A DNA stretch of 64,000 bases from Gliomastix tumulicola (lineage: Eukaryota > Ascomycota > Sordariomycetes > Hypocreales > Bionectriaceae), in assembly GCA_001599755.1 (NCBI GenBank), contig BCHX01000006.1, forward strand, positions 1 to 64,000, written 5' to 3'. Numbering within the stretch: position 1 is the first letter of the stretch; each line of letters begins with the position of its first letter. The translations under genes were made by a program, and so were the position numbers. Positions 9,803 through 21,247 of the stretch are shown piece after piece. The notes under the pieces are model-generated. The model worked only from the letters and a program-made list of their open reading frames with translations, was not told the origin of the DNA and made no database searches.

Positions 9803-11856
9803 ATGGTCCGTGTCGTTCAAAATGCCATCCCAAGCAGTGCGCGCGCACATGCATATGGTGTCAGCGAGAGCAACCAATGGGCCATCCTTTTTTCCAACCC
9901 GCGGCTGCTTGTCATGGCCTTCTTTGCCTCGTGAGTAGCCACAGCTCGCACTCAATTCACCTCGACTCCCCAAAGCAGTCATTCCTCGACTTTAGAATAT
10001 TAACCAGATTCTCATAGGTTCGGCGGGTTTGAATATGGCTATCAACAAGGCGTCCTTGGCCAGTCCTTCGTAATGCACCGATTTATGGACAACTTCCCGA
10101 CTGTCGTTGAGTCCTCTCTTAGCCGAGGGTGGCTTACATCCGTCTTGCAGCTTGGCGGCATCCTGGGATCCCTGACGGCTGGGGTCTTTGGCGAGGTCTT
10201 CTCCCGGAAATACACCATGTTCTCGGCGTGCTGCTGGGTTGTCCTCGGCTCCTACCTCTACTGCGGTGCCAGTCACTTGAAACCTGAGATGCTGTACGCA
10301 GGGCGCTTCTTCACCGGTGTCGGTGTAGGCACGTTCAGCGGCGTTGGGTAGTTCATGTTCCGAAACCAAAATAGATGATGAAACCATTGCTAACAATTCA
10401 CTAGTCCTCTCTATAATGCCGAAATTGCCCCTCCCAAGATACGCGGGTTTATCGTCTCCTTCTACCAGTTCGCCACTATCCTGGGAATTATGCTGTCATT
10501 CTGGATTGGCTACGGAAGCAACTACATCGGCGGCACTGGGGATGGACAGTCGAACCTTGCCTGGAGGCTGCCATCCATTATCCAAGGCGTCCCTGCGGCG
10601 GTCCTGGCGGTCGGCATCTGGTGGCTACCGTTCTCGCCTCGCTGGCTCATAAAGAAGGGTCGCGATGAAGAGGCAATCCAGGTCCTGAGCAGGCTTCGTC
10701 AACTGCCTCCTGAACATGCCACCATTCAACTTGAGTACAAGGAAATCAAGGCCGAGTGCTTGTTTGAGCAGCGCTCATTTGCCAAGATATTCCCTCGCCT
10801 GGCTGAGAAGGAGAAGCAAAGCATCTGGGTCAGCGAAGTCGCCCAGTACTGGAACATTATCCGCACCAAGGAGAACCTGAAGCGGGTCTGCACTGCTTGG
10901 CTCGTCATGTTCTTCCAGCAATGGAGCGGCATCGACGCTATCATTTACTACGCTGCCCAGGTGTTCCAGAGTGTGGGACTCACCGGAGGCACCCAGGCTA
11001 TGCTTGCAAGTGGTGTGACTGGCATTGTCTTCTTGGTCGCAACGGTGCCTGCTATGGCCGTCATCGACAAATGGGGCCGAAAGCCAATGCTTATCTGGGG
11101 CAGTATCGTCATGTGGATTAGCATGGTTATTCCAGGCATCATTGTTGCCAAGTTCCAACATGATTGGCCCGCCAACCTGCCAGGAGCCTGGACTGCTGTC
11201 ACGTTTATCTGGATCTATGTTGGTGCGTTCGGTGCTACATGGGGTCCTGTCTCCTGGACTTTGGTCTCGGAGATCTTCCCCCTCTCGATTCGGTCCAAGG
11301 GCGCCTCGATTGGCGCCTCAAGTAACTGGGTAAGCCCGCTCGTCTCCAAGTTTATAACCTTCCTGATCTGCCCGTTGCGCGCGCACACACATGGATGCTT
11401 AGCTAATGCTTGATTCTCTCTCTAGGTGAACAACTTTGCTGTTGCATTCTATGTACCTAGCATGTTCGAAGCCCTCGAATGGGGTACTTATATCTTCTTC
11501 GCCGGCTTCTTGGCTCTCGGCATTGTTTGGGTTTGGTGGTACCTCGTAAGCCTATGCCTTCCAAAGTCTCAGATCCCCCCCGGGGCTTAGGAAAAGCAAT
11601 GCTAACGTTTTATGTGATACAGCCCGAGACTAAAGGTGCATCACTGGAGGAAATGGATCGCGTTTTCAACAGCCATACCGGGGCTGAAGACGCGGCTATG
11701 CTTGCACAGGCGCGCCGTGAAGTCGGCCTTGATGTTTCTGAGGACGAACTAGGTATTTCAACTCCAAGGGATGGCTGGGGGACTCCAGAAGCCAAGGCTG
11801 AGGCTCAGAATCACATAGAGACTGCCCCAAACACAAAGGGCTCTCAACCCTGTTGA
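9803..11856 (+). CDS. MFS sugar-porter family transporter
   Basis: Proposed exons are 9803-9930, 10018-10347, 10405-11329, 11426-11545 and 11623-11856, giving 578 residues. Every junction uses GT..AG and keeps the frame. Sugar-porter landmarks appear in order: FGGFEYGYQQGVLGQSF in TM1, a VGVGTFSGVGPLYNAEIAP segment after TM4, WWLPFSPRWL in the central loop, QQWSGIDAIIYYA in TM7, and PETKGASLEEMD after TM12. The protein should be a plasma-membrane importer of sugars or related polyols or organic acids. The loop after TM2 reads GEVFSRKY, weaker than the usual GRR/K. Substrate specificity cannot be told from sequence. The gene could serve the DUF1593 hydrolase next to it, but the two have separate promoters. 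Confidence 0.92.
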
Positions 11857-12718
11857 TCAAGAAAAGGACGAGAGGCTATACCCGGATCCTTCATTTCCCA
11901 TGCGGGCAACTTTAGGGCTTGGTAGAGAATGAATAACCAAACTCACAATAAATCGTGGACGGAGAAATCTTGGCTGATGATATGAGATCTCCTTTGCTCT
12001 TCCGGGATGGTGGATGCTGGTTGCTTGTGTTTCTTCCCCGTTGTTTGAGGATCCTTACATTGAGAACTATTATGTTCCTATTCCGTAGGAGAGAGGATCC
12101 ATTGAGCTACCGATTCTCAAAACCTGGTATGAAACAGTTGCACAACACAGAAGGGAAGCAAAGATAGAGGTGGACGGAGAGCCGTAGATAGTGAGAGCAC
12201 AGGAGGGAGAAACATGCTTCACCCTGCTCTCCTGTTAGCACCTCTCTTCTTAGCAGGCAACAGTTACATATTATGCAAAAGGGGCGGGCACTGAACGACC
12301 GGGTGGAATTGGCTTTAGATGCAAGGTTCCCCGGCCCTGGTCCGTGTTCTAAGCTACCCAGAGCCGTTACGCCAGGTGAGAGCCTGCCTGTCTGCGAGTC
12401 CACGCACGCAATAAGATGCAGTCCCTCCCTGGCTTGGTGTTCTGACTCGAATCTCCAACCAACTCCAGGTCTTTGAAATCCAGTTCGGGTGAAGATAAGC
12501 CGTCAATGGCGGGGAAAGCGGGGGATGCTGGTCTAAAATACCCATCACAGTAGAATTTCATGGTGTAATTAGGCACTCCTGCTCGCCTTGCCGAATTGGG
12601 CAATGTGAAGCGCGGGCTGGCCGGCATATGCTGCTATCTTATCCCAGTTATAAATAGCTGTTGGGTAAGTTTCTCAACACCGGCTGAGCAAACCAATCTC
12701 TACATGCAAAGATCCACA
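11857..12718. other. Intergenic stretch, promoter of the DUF1593 gene
   Basis: No coding frame here has family features. A TATA box lies at 12649-12656. Confidence 0.6.
12649..12656 (+). promoter_or_regulatory. TATA box
   Basis: The sequence tataaata lies 63 bp before the ATG at 12719. It supports that start over the in-frame upstream codon at 12596, which precedes the TATA box. Confidence 0.6.
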
Positions 12719-14228
12719 ATGGTTCTCATTCGCGGAAGTGCCTTCCTGTCTCTTTTCCTCGTCGCTAAGGCTTGCCTAGGCGCTGCGTCAGAGCAACGAT
12801 GCGCACCGCCTACGCATTGTACGAAGCCTAGCATATTCATTCTCACCGACATGAGTAATGAGCCCGACGATCAAATGAGTCTCGTGCGCTTCCTCACATA
12901 CAGCAACGAAATACATGTGGCGGGTATTGCCGCCACCACGTCCACCTGGCTCAATGACACCATCGATGTCGGAACAATCCAGCAGGTCATCAAGGCGTAC
13001 GGCCAAGTCGTGGATAATCTCAACGCCAACGTCCCCGAAGCTCTCCCGTACCCTTCAGTGGACAGCTTGCTGTCCAAAGTTCACACCGGACACGATGTGT
13101 ACGGGATTGCAGCACTGGACCTGACCTTGAGCGATGCAGCTCAGGCGCTAGTCAAATCATCTGATGCTGCCAAAACCGACAGTCCCTTGTGGGTATCGGT
13201 CTGGGGTGGCGCAAATGTTCTCGCTGAGGCCCTCAACTACGTATCCGAGACAAGAAACAATGACGAGGTCAACAAGTTCGTCTCCAGGCTACGCGTATAC
13301 AGTATATCCGACCAGGACGATGCAGGCCCCTGGATCCGCCTACGCTATCCTAAACTCGTCTACATTGTGTCTTTACACGGGTTCAACGAGTACACCCTCG
13401 CGTCATGGTCAGGGATTTCTGGCGAAGTGCGTCGACTGTTCGATAAAAGGGGGCCAGACACTTCGCTTGTGACCAACGAGTGGCTAGACGAGCATATTCG
13501 GATCGGAGCTCTCGGTGCACACTATCCCGTCTATCCTTTCATCATGGAGGGCGATACACCAGCTTTTCTCACACTTGTTCAGAATGGTCTTGGAGATATC
13601 AACCATCCTGAATGGGGTAGTTGGGGTGGACGATACATGCTTGTTGATCGTACCGCACGTTCCCTTGTCTATTCGGACGCCACAGACTGGGCTCAAGGCG
13701 TCAACGGCGAGTTCTTCCTCAGTCAATTTGCAACGATTTGGCGCTGGCGTGAGGCGTATCAATACGACTTCGCTGCACGCATGCAATGGACTGTCAACGG
13801 AAACTACTCGGCAAACAATCACCACCCTGTGGCTGTTGTGAACGGCACATGTGGCCCTGCCTACGTGGAGCTTCCTTTTACCAAGGGCCACGCTCTTATT
13901 TTGGACGCCTCGAAGAGCTGGGACCCTGATGGCGACGAGTTGAGCTTCGAATGGTTCCACTACCGCGAGCCAACCATTCGCCTAGAGGGTGAGACCATCC
14001 CGGAGGTGAGCCCTTACCTGGAATTGGAGCCCCTGAATGAGCTCGGTTCTATTGTGAGGGTGACTCCAACCGATACCATGGTAAGCATATCTTAGTTTGG
14101 TAAACCACATGAAAGTAAGCTGACAGACATAGGAAATGCATCTCCTGTTAATTTTGAAGGACAAACGTGAGATGGGATTGACCACATATCGGCGTATTAT
14201 TTTAAAATCTGAAGAGGGAACGTCTTAA
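12719..14228 (+). CDS. Secreted DUF1593 protein (nucleoside hydrolase-like)
   Basis: Proposed exons are 12719-14080 and 14133-14228, giving 485 residues. MVLIRGSAFLSLFLVAKACLGAAS is a signal peptide. The start of the mature protein, ILTDMSNEPDDQMSLVRFL, carries the acidic DxxxEPDD cluster that resembles the calcium-binding N-terminus of nucleoside hydrolases, and LWVSVWGGANVLAEAL is another conserved block. After about residue 375 a beta-sandwich module begins, with LDASKSWDPDGDELSFEWF typical of PKD-like domains. The short second exon adds a final LTTYRRIIL strand, as expected for the family. DUF1593 proteins are sometimes called cellulose-binding, but no firm activity is known to me. A role in hydrolysing N-glycosidic bonds outside the cell is inference. 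Confidence 0.88.
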
Positions 14229-14356
14229 GAACTCCCGATTAGATACCAACGATTTGAATCGACGAGCGAACTTGGCTAAATTAGGTCTTATGCAGTAATA
14301 TCCTCCCATTGTCAACTATGAGCGGGAGGTATGATAGCTCAGCCAATCCAGCCAAC

Positions 14357-15331
14357 TCAAGCACTGGCGTAATCCTTGTCGAATACAAACACAAGACGGG
14401 CTCCGTCCTTGGCAGGCTGGTTCCAGGCACTTTCAATGTCTTCTGCGCTCACTGCCTTCACTCTTTCCTCCTTGTAGCCTTTGAGGAAGCCGATCATGCC
14501 AGGGATCTGCCCGCCTAGCTTCTTCACATCCCAAGCTCCGAATCCTGCACCTCGAATGGTGATGTCACGGCTGCGCAGCATTGCCGATGGAACCGATGCC
14601 TCACCTCCGGAGAGGAATCCAATAGAAACGAAAGTGAGAGGCGATGCAGACTCGGAGTGTGGCTGGGCGGCCAGGTATTCGAAGAACGCCTGGGCGTACG
14701 ACCCATACAGATAGTCCAGGACGACGGAAGCAGTTGACGCGACGGAGAAATCGGTCGCCGAGGGCGGGTCCTGGAGGACAATCTTCTCGTCCAGGTCCAG
14801 CTGATCCAGCTTGGCCTGACTCCTGGCCGCGCCGTAGATCTTGGTGGCCCCAAGCGCTCTGGCAATCTTGATGGCGAGGGCTCCGCTTGCACTTGTCGCT
14901 CCAAGTACGAGGCACGTCCAGCCCTCACTCAGGACGTCGACCCTTTCCCTCAGAGCCATCCAACTGCTCATGACGGGATTCACAAGGGCAGCCACCTGAA
15001 TAGGGTCCACACCCTCGGGCAGCTCGACAACGTTCTCCGTTGGTACGTTGATGACGTCGACGAATGACCCGCTGTATCTTCCTGGAATACCCGTGAGGAA
15101 GAAGTAGACAAGCTTGTTAGTGGTTACGTCCACACCAACACCGTCTGTGCCGGGTGTGTGTGGAAGGGTCTTGGCGGCGTAGTGCTTCCCAGCAGCCATG
15201 GCCTTCACAAGCTGATGGAGGCCTGAGGCAATCACGCGGACTTGGGTTGTGCCAGATGACGGCGCCTCAGGAGGGTCGACATTGACAAGCTTGGGTCCAG
15301 CAGCCCAGTCAATAACCTGAACAGCTTTCAT
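14357..15331 (-). CDS. Zinc-independent MDR quinone/enone oxidoreductase
   Basis: This single-exon gene encodes 324 residues. The protein opens with MKAVQVIDWAAGPKLVNVD, the usual start of quinone oxidoreductase-like medium-chain dehydrogenases. A GroES-like N-terminal half is followed by the nucleotide-binding stretch CLVLGATSASGALAIKIARALG, a variant of the AxxGxxG motif for NADPH. No catalytic or structural zinc cysteines are visible. The protein is probably cytosolic and reduces quinones or alpha,beta-unsaturated ketones. Sequence alone cannot distinguish a detoxifying quinone reductase from a pathway enoyl reductase. It is tail-to-tail with the DUF1593 gene. Confidence 0.88.
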   Translation of the reverse strand: MKAVQVIDWAAGPKLVNVDPPEAPSSGTTQVRVIASGLHQLVKAMAAGKHYAAKTLPHTPGTDGVGVDVTTNKLVYFFLTGIPGRYSGSFVDVINVPTENVVELPEGVDPIQVAALVNPVMSSWMALRERVDVLSEGWTCLVLGATSASGALAIKIARALGATKIYGAARSQAKLDQLDLDEKIVLQDPPSATDFSVASTASVVLDYLYGSYAQAFFEYLAAQPHSESASPLTFVSIGFLSGGEASVPSAMLRSRDITIRGAGFGAWDVKKLGGQIPGMIGFLKGYKEERVKAVSAEDIESAWNQPAKDGARLVFVFDKDYASA

Positions 15332-16432
15332 CTTGTTGTATGAAATGGTTGAGTGTCTTGGGTCTAATTGATAATGTGTGTGATGGACTTGATGTGAAGA
15401 GGGGAGAGAGAGGCAGTGCCTGTGAGTGGCGTTGGTGGTAAGAATGAGAGAGACAGAGAGTCAGATATTGACAGCAGTTCAGTTTACTGGTGATCAGGAT
15501 ATCAACTGGCATATATAGTGAGCCGGCTTGGGAACAGCCGGGACAGCAGTCACACCCTCTTACGAGTCCCTCATCCGAAGCTTCCATGCCAGAGAGCCGA
15601 CTCTCCTCATCAATTGGCAACGAAGGGTGGGTTTTGTCAAAGCGTTTTCAATCTATTTTATCCAATGAGAAGGGCCACGATCCGAGGCACAAGAGGCAAA
15701 GTACGACCAGGACGGCCCGACCAACATGTGTTGGTCTCGTCGCAGCTGTTGATGACTACGCATGGAGTAAAGGTGGCATGTAGTAAAGGATGACTAATAA
15801 CCGTTGGCTGTCAAAATGCGGCTAAAAATAACCGAGGGTCCAACATTTCACAACAGCCGGCAAGCCCGGACACTCCCGAACGAGGAGGTCGTGACGCCAC
15901 AAGCAGAGTCGACGTTGCTCAATTTCGTCACCGTGCAGTATGGCTGGTTGTAGCATTGTGTTTGTATGGCCTAGAGCCCAGCGGATGTCGTTGCATTCAG
16001 AGCAAGACTCTCGAGAGTGGCGGAATAAGCCCGTTCTAACGGGTTCAATGTAAGATACGAGACGAACAACAGGGCATGCAGCATCAAGTGATTTGAGGCT
16101 TCAACGCCCCCAAAAGTCTGGGCCTATCGGAAGCTCCGCCGTTGCTGTCAACGCTGGAGCGTCCGTTGCCAAACTCCGCTTGTAGTGGACTGGACTCATT
16201 ACCCCTCTTCTTACATTCACTTTGTCAGCTTCCCCTCTCTTCAATGCTACCTTGTCTCTGCTGAGGCTGCTCGGCTCGCGTTGTTTTAACCATACTCCTC
16301 GTCATATCGCATCCTCATATTCTCATGATTACCAACTCCCAACGACTCTCATGGGCTGATAACAGGCCTTGAGACTCGCTTTAGATTATTGCTTTATTGA
16401 GTGCAAGGGTCTGTCCTTCCCCGTTCTATACC
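15332..16432. other. Intergenic stretch without a supported gene
   Basis: The left part is the promoter of the minus-strand oxidoreductase. Short frames near 15490-15790 overlap in two registers and look random. Confidence 0.6.
15512..15517 (-). promoter_or_regulatory. Possible TATA box
   Basis: A tatata core lies about 180 bp upstream of the oxidoreductase start on the minus strand. Long pyrimidine-rich tracts lie between it and the gene. Confidence 0.4.
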
Positions 16433-16760
16433 ATGCTCTGCGCCATTTGTTTCTTCATTTTCCAGAACGGTGCGACATCTGGTGATCATCACGAAAATGT
16501 GGTGGCCATTCAGACTGCGGCCAAGAATGGGTGCGAGATCTGTGTCAGCATTCCCGTCGACAGCTGGCTAAAAGAAAAGCCGCATGAGTCGCTGGCGATC
16601 GAGTATGAGCTTGAATAGAGCGGTGTCTAGAGACGTCATTGGAGGATTCGTATTTTTCAAAAGAGCCACGATACTCTTAGAGATAAGAAACGTAAGGCGA
16701 TTGGAAATAGATATGTACACGTTTCCAAAGCTACGACTCAACCGCGTGGTCGCGGGATCG
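16433..16760 (+). pseudogene. HET (heterokaryon incompatibility)-like N-terminal remnant
   Basis: From the ATG at 16433 the frame encodes MLCAICFFIFQN, then an AAKNGCEIC block, and stops at 16616-16618 after 61 residues. The spacing of the first Cys pair, a histidine-containing loop and the AAxxGCxIC block resemble the region preceding HET domains in large fungal HET proteins. A +1 shift at about 16620 opens a further frame (AVSRDVIGGFVFFKRATI) to a stop at about 16761. This suggests an old frameshift. No downstream HET core is present. The similarity is from memory of the family pattern and is modest. Confidence 0.4.
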
Positions 16761-16854
16761 TAGACCTAGTGAGTTAGGTAGTGAGAAGGGGGAATATCGG
16801 TCTGCTGTGCCTAGGCATTAGTCGCAGGATGTATCCATTGGTCTCTCGGGGCTG

Positions 16855-17040
16855 CTAGTGCCCCTTCAATTGGGCCTCAATGCCATCAACCGCCTGTTGG
16901 GCCATCCACTCGACCCTGACCTTATACTTAAGCTCTCTCTTAAGCCTTTCTTTTTCACTATTCAGCTTCAGGCGGGTCTGCTTATACGCATCCGATCTTC
17001 GGGGTAGCTCGCGGAGCTCTCGATGAAGCCAAGTCATCTT
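16855..17040 (-). pseudogene. DUF3435-like fragment
   Basis: A 60-codon frame is rich in Arg, Lys and Gln. LNSEKERLKRELKYKVRVEW is followed by a QQAVDGIEAQLKG segment. This pattern of a basic coiled stretch followed by a W..QQAV-type tail resembles the C-terminal part of DUF3435 proteins, a large fungal group that includes tyrosine recombinases of mobile elements. No catalytic part is present on either side, so at best this is a scrap of a decayed copy. The call is tentative. Confidence 0.35.
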
Positions 17041-17887
17041 ATAATGGGGTCAGTATTCACCGACGCCGCTTGTTCAGGGTAAGATCCGTAGGTCGTCACT
17101 TACTGATAGAGTGGCCCACACTACACGCCTGTCTCATCAGCGCAGCTACTCGTTCTCGTACCGCAGGGGCCCTAGACACCATAGAGAGGCGATTTCCAGC
17201 CGCGGTTCAGTTCATGGGACAGGCTCCTGGTTTCCGCTGTGGCTTGGACGTCCGGACCTGCCGATAGGTATAGCACACAACCATCCTCCGGCGATGTGTA
17301 CATGCTGCCTAGGTACAGCAGATCGTCCGCTTTAGTACACCGACTGCAACGCGGAGTGTCACCAAGCCCGTCTCCACCACAGTGCAAGAGGTGAAGGGAC
17401 GCACCAGTAGCGTGTTTCACCGCGTGGTCGGATCGGGACGTGACGATCAGGGCTGGGCATCGCACTCGCCGTGGATGCTGGCTGCTCGTGCGCGCTTATG
17501 CATGATGTCGTGGTCACAGTAGCGATAGCTGATTTCTGCAATGCGACCTACGATGGGACAGATCGAAGGCGCACGTACAGCTCGTGTTCTAGTGCGAGTT
17601 GACACTCTGCGCCCCTGACAAGCACAAGCCATGCATCGTGTTTGGAATCCGCAGACTGTGATTGGTGAAACAGGAGAAATGGCCCCCGTTTCCAGCGCGC
17701 ATACTTGAACAGGAAAGAAAATTAAATAAAGAATCTTCCAACAGCTTTTCAATATCCTCAAGTGCACAGGAATGCCTCGATAAGTCATTTTATTGCACGA
17801 AGGCTGTCTAGTTTGAGGGGGTATGTGCTCAATAGTGACGTTTCTCCCCCTAGGTACCAAGGCAGCCCCTTTTCCAAGATGCATGTT
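17041..17887. other. Non-coding stretch in a decayed region
   Basis: Frames up to 145 codons exist here but have no family pattern and overlap in several registers. The stretch lies between the DUF3435-like scrap and the regulator pseudogene and may be relic DNA. Confidence 0.5.
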
Positions 17888-19972
17888 TTAACCGAAGACA
17901 ACAGTGACGTCCATATCTTTGCTCACTCTCCTCCAGAGATGCCCTTCGACATCCGTCTCGCCCGCCGTTGCGTGCCCGTCCTGCTCTACTCTACTCATCA
18001 TGATCAAGTCTCCATTCACATCAGGAGCAGGCGGTCTCTGCCCGCTGCTTACAACTATGTCGGTCGTCTGCACTGAAGCCTGTAGCATCGGCTCGACCGC
18101 CATGGCGTCGGCTCGCTGCCAGACCTCCTGGACTATATGCCACGCCCTCTCAATGTTTGTCATACCCTGCCTCTTGTCGATCGCAGCAAAGGTCTGTCTC
18201 GCGAGCTGCCTGTCCACGTCGTACATCGCCTCGCAGGCGGCCACGAATAGCGGCCAGAGAAGCGCGCTCATGGGGCCCTCGTGGGTCGCTGTACTGACGC
18301 AGTATATCAGGCTCAGGTGCGTGTGGCGCTGGACTAAGGGATGTGAACGCGGGCGGTCGCGGATGGCGCGGTAGAGATAGACGAGGGCCGAGTGACTGTA
18401 GGCAAGGGCGTTGCTGACGATGCTTTGGGTGCGGCCGTGTTTAGTCCCATGCTCGCCACGCTCACCATGGCCACCGACCTACACTTCGCTACCGGTTCTA
18501 TCGCTGAGCATCAGGGCAGGCTGCCACCGCTCTAGGGCGACGAGAATCGCCGCCGTCGTCGTCTCAAGCTCTGCACGCAGGACGGCAGCCTGGGACACAA
18601 GACCCTGTGCCACAGCCTGGTTGAGGTCCGCTTTCATGCTGGAAGCTTCGACAGGCGGTAGATGAAAGGCCATAGGGATGTAGTAAGGCTGAGTAGGGTA
18701 TCAACGCTGCCCGAGAGGGTAGCTACGCCGCAGGAGTTGATGGGCTGGAGAGGGAATAGGGAGCCTCGGCTAGGAGCGGACGAGAGAGGCGCGGTCCCAA
18801 ATGATAGGGCTGTGATGATGTCGTAGTAATCAAATGCCTGCGCGACGTTAGCGATGTCTGCCAAAGTTTCCCCGCCATCCAGCTACGCTTGACTACCCTC
18901 TGTAAGAAAACACCCGTTGGATTGGTGCTTGCCGGTTGCTGCTCTATAATAGTCATAGCGCCTTTCAGATGGTCACCCACGATATTGGATGAGCCTGTTT
19001 GAAGAAGCTATGCAGTGGGCGGTTAGTATTTCATCAGTTGAGCCGGGCCAGTCCATCTCAGCTTACCGCTTCGTAGTAGACTAAGAGCATAACAGCCGCC
19101 AACAGCTCATTCCTAAGGCCCTGCCGCCCCCCCTCCTCGACCAGCTTTACTAGCTCCCGAATCGCCTGCCTATGGAAATACTCGCTCTTCTTCTCGCCTA
19201 CAGCTACCCCACGGAATTCAAGGTGCGCACTGGCGAGCGCGTAGATGGCGTTCATGACGGCTGCGCTTCGCTGGCCTAGGGGGAGCACCAGCTGCTGGAA
19301 CGGATTGCCAGTGTCTTCGCTAAAGACTATGAGGTGTGAGAGCACATTGTAAAAGTGACCGACTAGCGCGCGACAGTGCCCATTCGGGGAGAACTCGGCG
19401 AAGACTGAAGGGTAGAATTCGAGACGTGGCGAGGCTTGTTGACTTGAAGCGGTAATGGTGGATATGGGAGCCTGCGAAGGGGGGGAGACAGAGTCATGGT
19501 GAACGGCTTCAATGTCAGGGTCATCCCCGTCGAGGGGAGGAATGGCGAAATCGAAGAAGGGCATGGATGGGGAGAATGCCGTTTTGTTGGTGGTTGTCCA
19601 GGGTATGGAGAGAGGGTCAGCCATAGTCGTGCTATCGCCCAAACACGTTGGCGATATGTTTGTGCAGTTCGGCATCATCATTTCGGAGGGCAAGTCGGCT
19701 GCCGTCTCCCCTCTCCCTCTTTGTGGTCCATCATCCCATGCTCCAGTGATCCGCCTCTGATTCTGAATCCACTGCTGGCTAGAGAACCCTTCTGCTGGCA
19801 GGGATGCTTTCTGCACTAGATTGCCGATTTGAGGTGCTACAGCTGTCTTCGTACCGACGGAGAGGCTCTGGCGGTTCCGGCGCTGCTTCTGCTTGATCGG
19901 CTCGTACACGCAGCCCCGCTTGTGCTCAGCGCATCGGCCGCATGAGGGACGAGATTCATCGCATTTCTGCTT
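17888..19972 (-). pseudogene. Broken Zn(II)2Cys6 transcription factor
   Basis: Exons can be read at 19972-19077, 19007-18897 and 18837-17888, with in-frame GT..AG junctions. The first holds the second half of a zinc cluster (CDESRPSCGRCAEHKRGC). Later parts carry Fungal_trans_2-type blocks such as DHLKGAMTII, YYDIITALSFGTAPLS, LLWPLFVAACEAM and RQGMTNIERAW, ending in DMDVTVVFG. Two lesions are clear. The frame shifts between about 18660 and 18637, since the register reading RLSKLPA meets TGA at 18634-18636 while homologous sequence continues one base over. A TAG at 18479-18481 then interrupts that second frame. The first two zinc ligands are not convincingly placed: short exon-like pieces near 20040-20120 give an over-long cluster. 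A sequencing error could explain one lesion but hardly both. Confidence 0.8.
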
Positions 19973-20122
19973 CTGTTTAAGAAGAAATATTGCGTCAGAA
20001 CACTTTTCCTTTTGACTAGATCACGATCCTTGTGCGGGCTCTGCTTACCTTGTCTTTACTACGAGACATGCTGGTGAGATATGTGTCCATGCCGCATGGG
20101 GGTTCTGCTTACCAAAATTTGC

Positions 20123-21247
20123 ACCCTGAAACCGAGTAGCGCAAAGTCAGTATACAAGCAAAGCCTTAGAGGCGCCGGGCAAGGACGGTGGTATATGAAC
20201 AAACCTGCTCTGGACCTCGTTTTCGGCACCTTTGGCGGTGCGAGCCGGGCATAAATCAACATGATTGTCCGCCTCGAAATAGCCAGTTGGGAAAATGTTA
20301 TTAACGTATTTCACGGTGAGGATTCTGTCTAGCGGAGTCGAGTGACCTGTGTTGATGTCGTTTCGGAATGGGGATGAATGTCCTTTTGACTGGATCACCG
20401 GATGGTGGTAGCCTGTAACAAGTAGGGCCTAAGCAGGAAGTCAAACCATTCGACGGTTGAGCGCTTTAGCAATCTCGTCAGAATTACTTAAGTGTGTAAG
20501 TCAGAGAGCGGGTGACGCCAGAATGGCGCAAGTATAATAGGTGGATTAGAGCGAATGAGTGGCCGGGTTCACTGCTTATGAAGCTGACAATCTTTGTGAC
20601 GGTATGGAAACCGTAGTCCTGGTGTGTAAGGTGGAGAGGCTAAACAAAATGAACAAAACCGAAATAGAAAAGAAAGACAGAAGAGAGCGGCTAGGTGCTC
20701 TAGGAAGAAGAGAAGCAAGATGGTCCACATAGGGCCGGAAGTTAATACTCATACATATTCATGAGTAAACCTAAGTATCTAGCCCTGAGAGGTAAATTAT
20801 CCCGGGCGTAATACACTTCACAGTGCCGGGCGGATATTGCATTGCCCACGCCCCAGGCCTGACGGTACAGCAGCCGTGTCAGCCCCGGACTCCGCGAACT
20901 TCTTCCCCTCAATGGTGAGATGTGATTTGATCGGCTATGCCGCCCCGCCAATAAAGCCCGCCCCGATGTATTTGACCAGGTCGGGAGGCACGGGTTGGTC
21001 TCCAGCGCATTCGATGCGGAGGAGGGAGGCACTAAGCGAGTCAGTGGGCTGTGTTGGTCCGGACTCTGAAGCTGTCTAGTACTAATTTAGTAATTCCGCT
21101 AACCTCCCCAGCCCGCCAAAAAGAAAAAGAAGAAAAAAACCCCAAGCGGGGATGCCACCAGCTTTCTGTGCTCATCTTCGGCTTCTCCAGCACACTCACA
21201 AACAAGCTGCACACATCTGAATCCACCGTTGATTGAACGCAAGTGCC
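20123..21247. other. Intergenic stretch without a supported gene
   Basis: Only short frames with atypical composition occur. Nothing here was recognised. Confidence 0.6.

Noticed and set aside
2163..11856. Calling a complete secondary metabolite cluster
   Set aside because: No PKS, NRPS, terpene cyclase or other core enzyme was found. Proximity alone is not enough.
12596..12718. Upstream start for the DUF1593 protein
   Set aside because: It would precede the TATA box at 12649 and bury the signal peptide. The ATG at 12719 is better.
20040..20125. Short exons supplying the first zinc ligands of the broken regulator
   Set aside because: A 13-nt piece (GGTGCAAATTTTG) and a 22-nt piece can be spliced in frame, but they give ten residues between Cys 2 and Cys 3 instead of six and no clear start, so they were not included.
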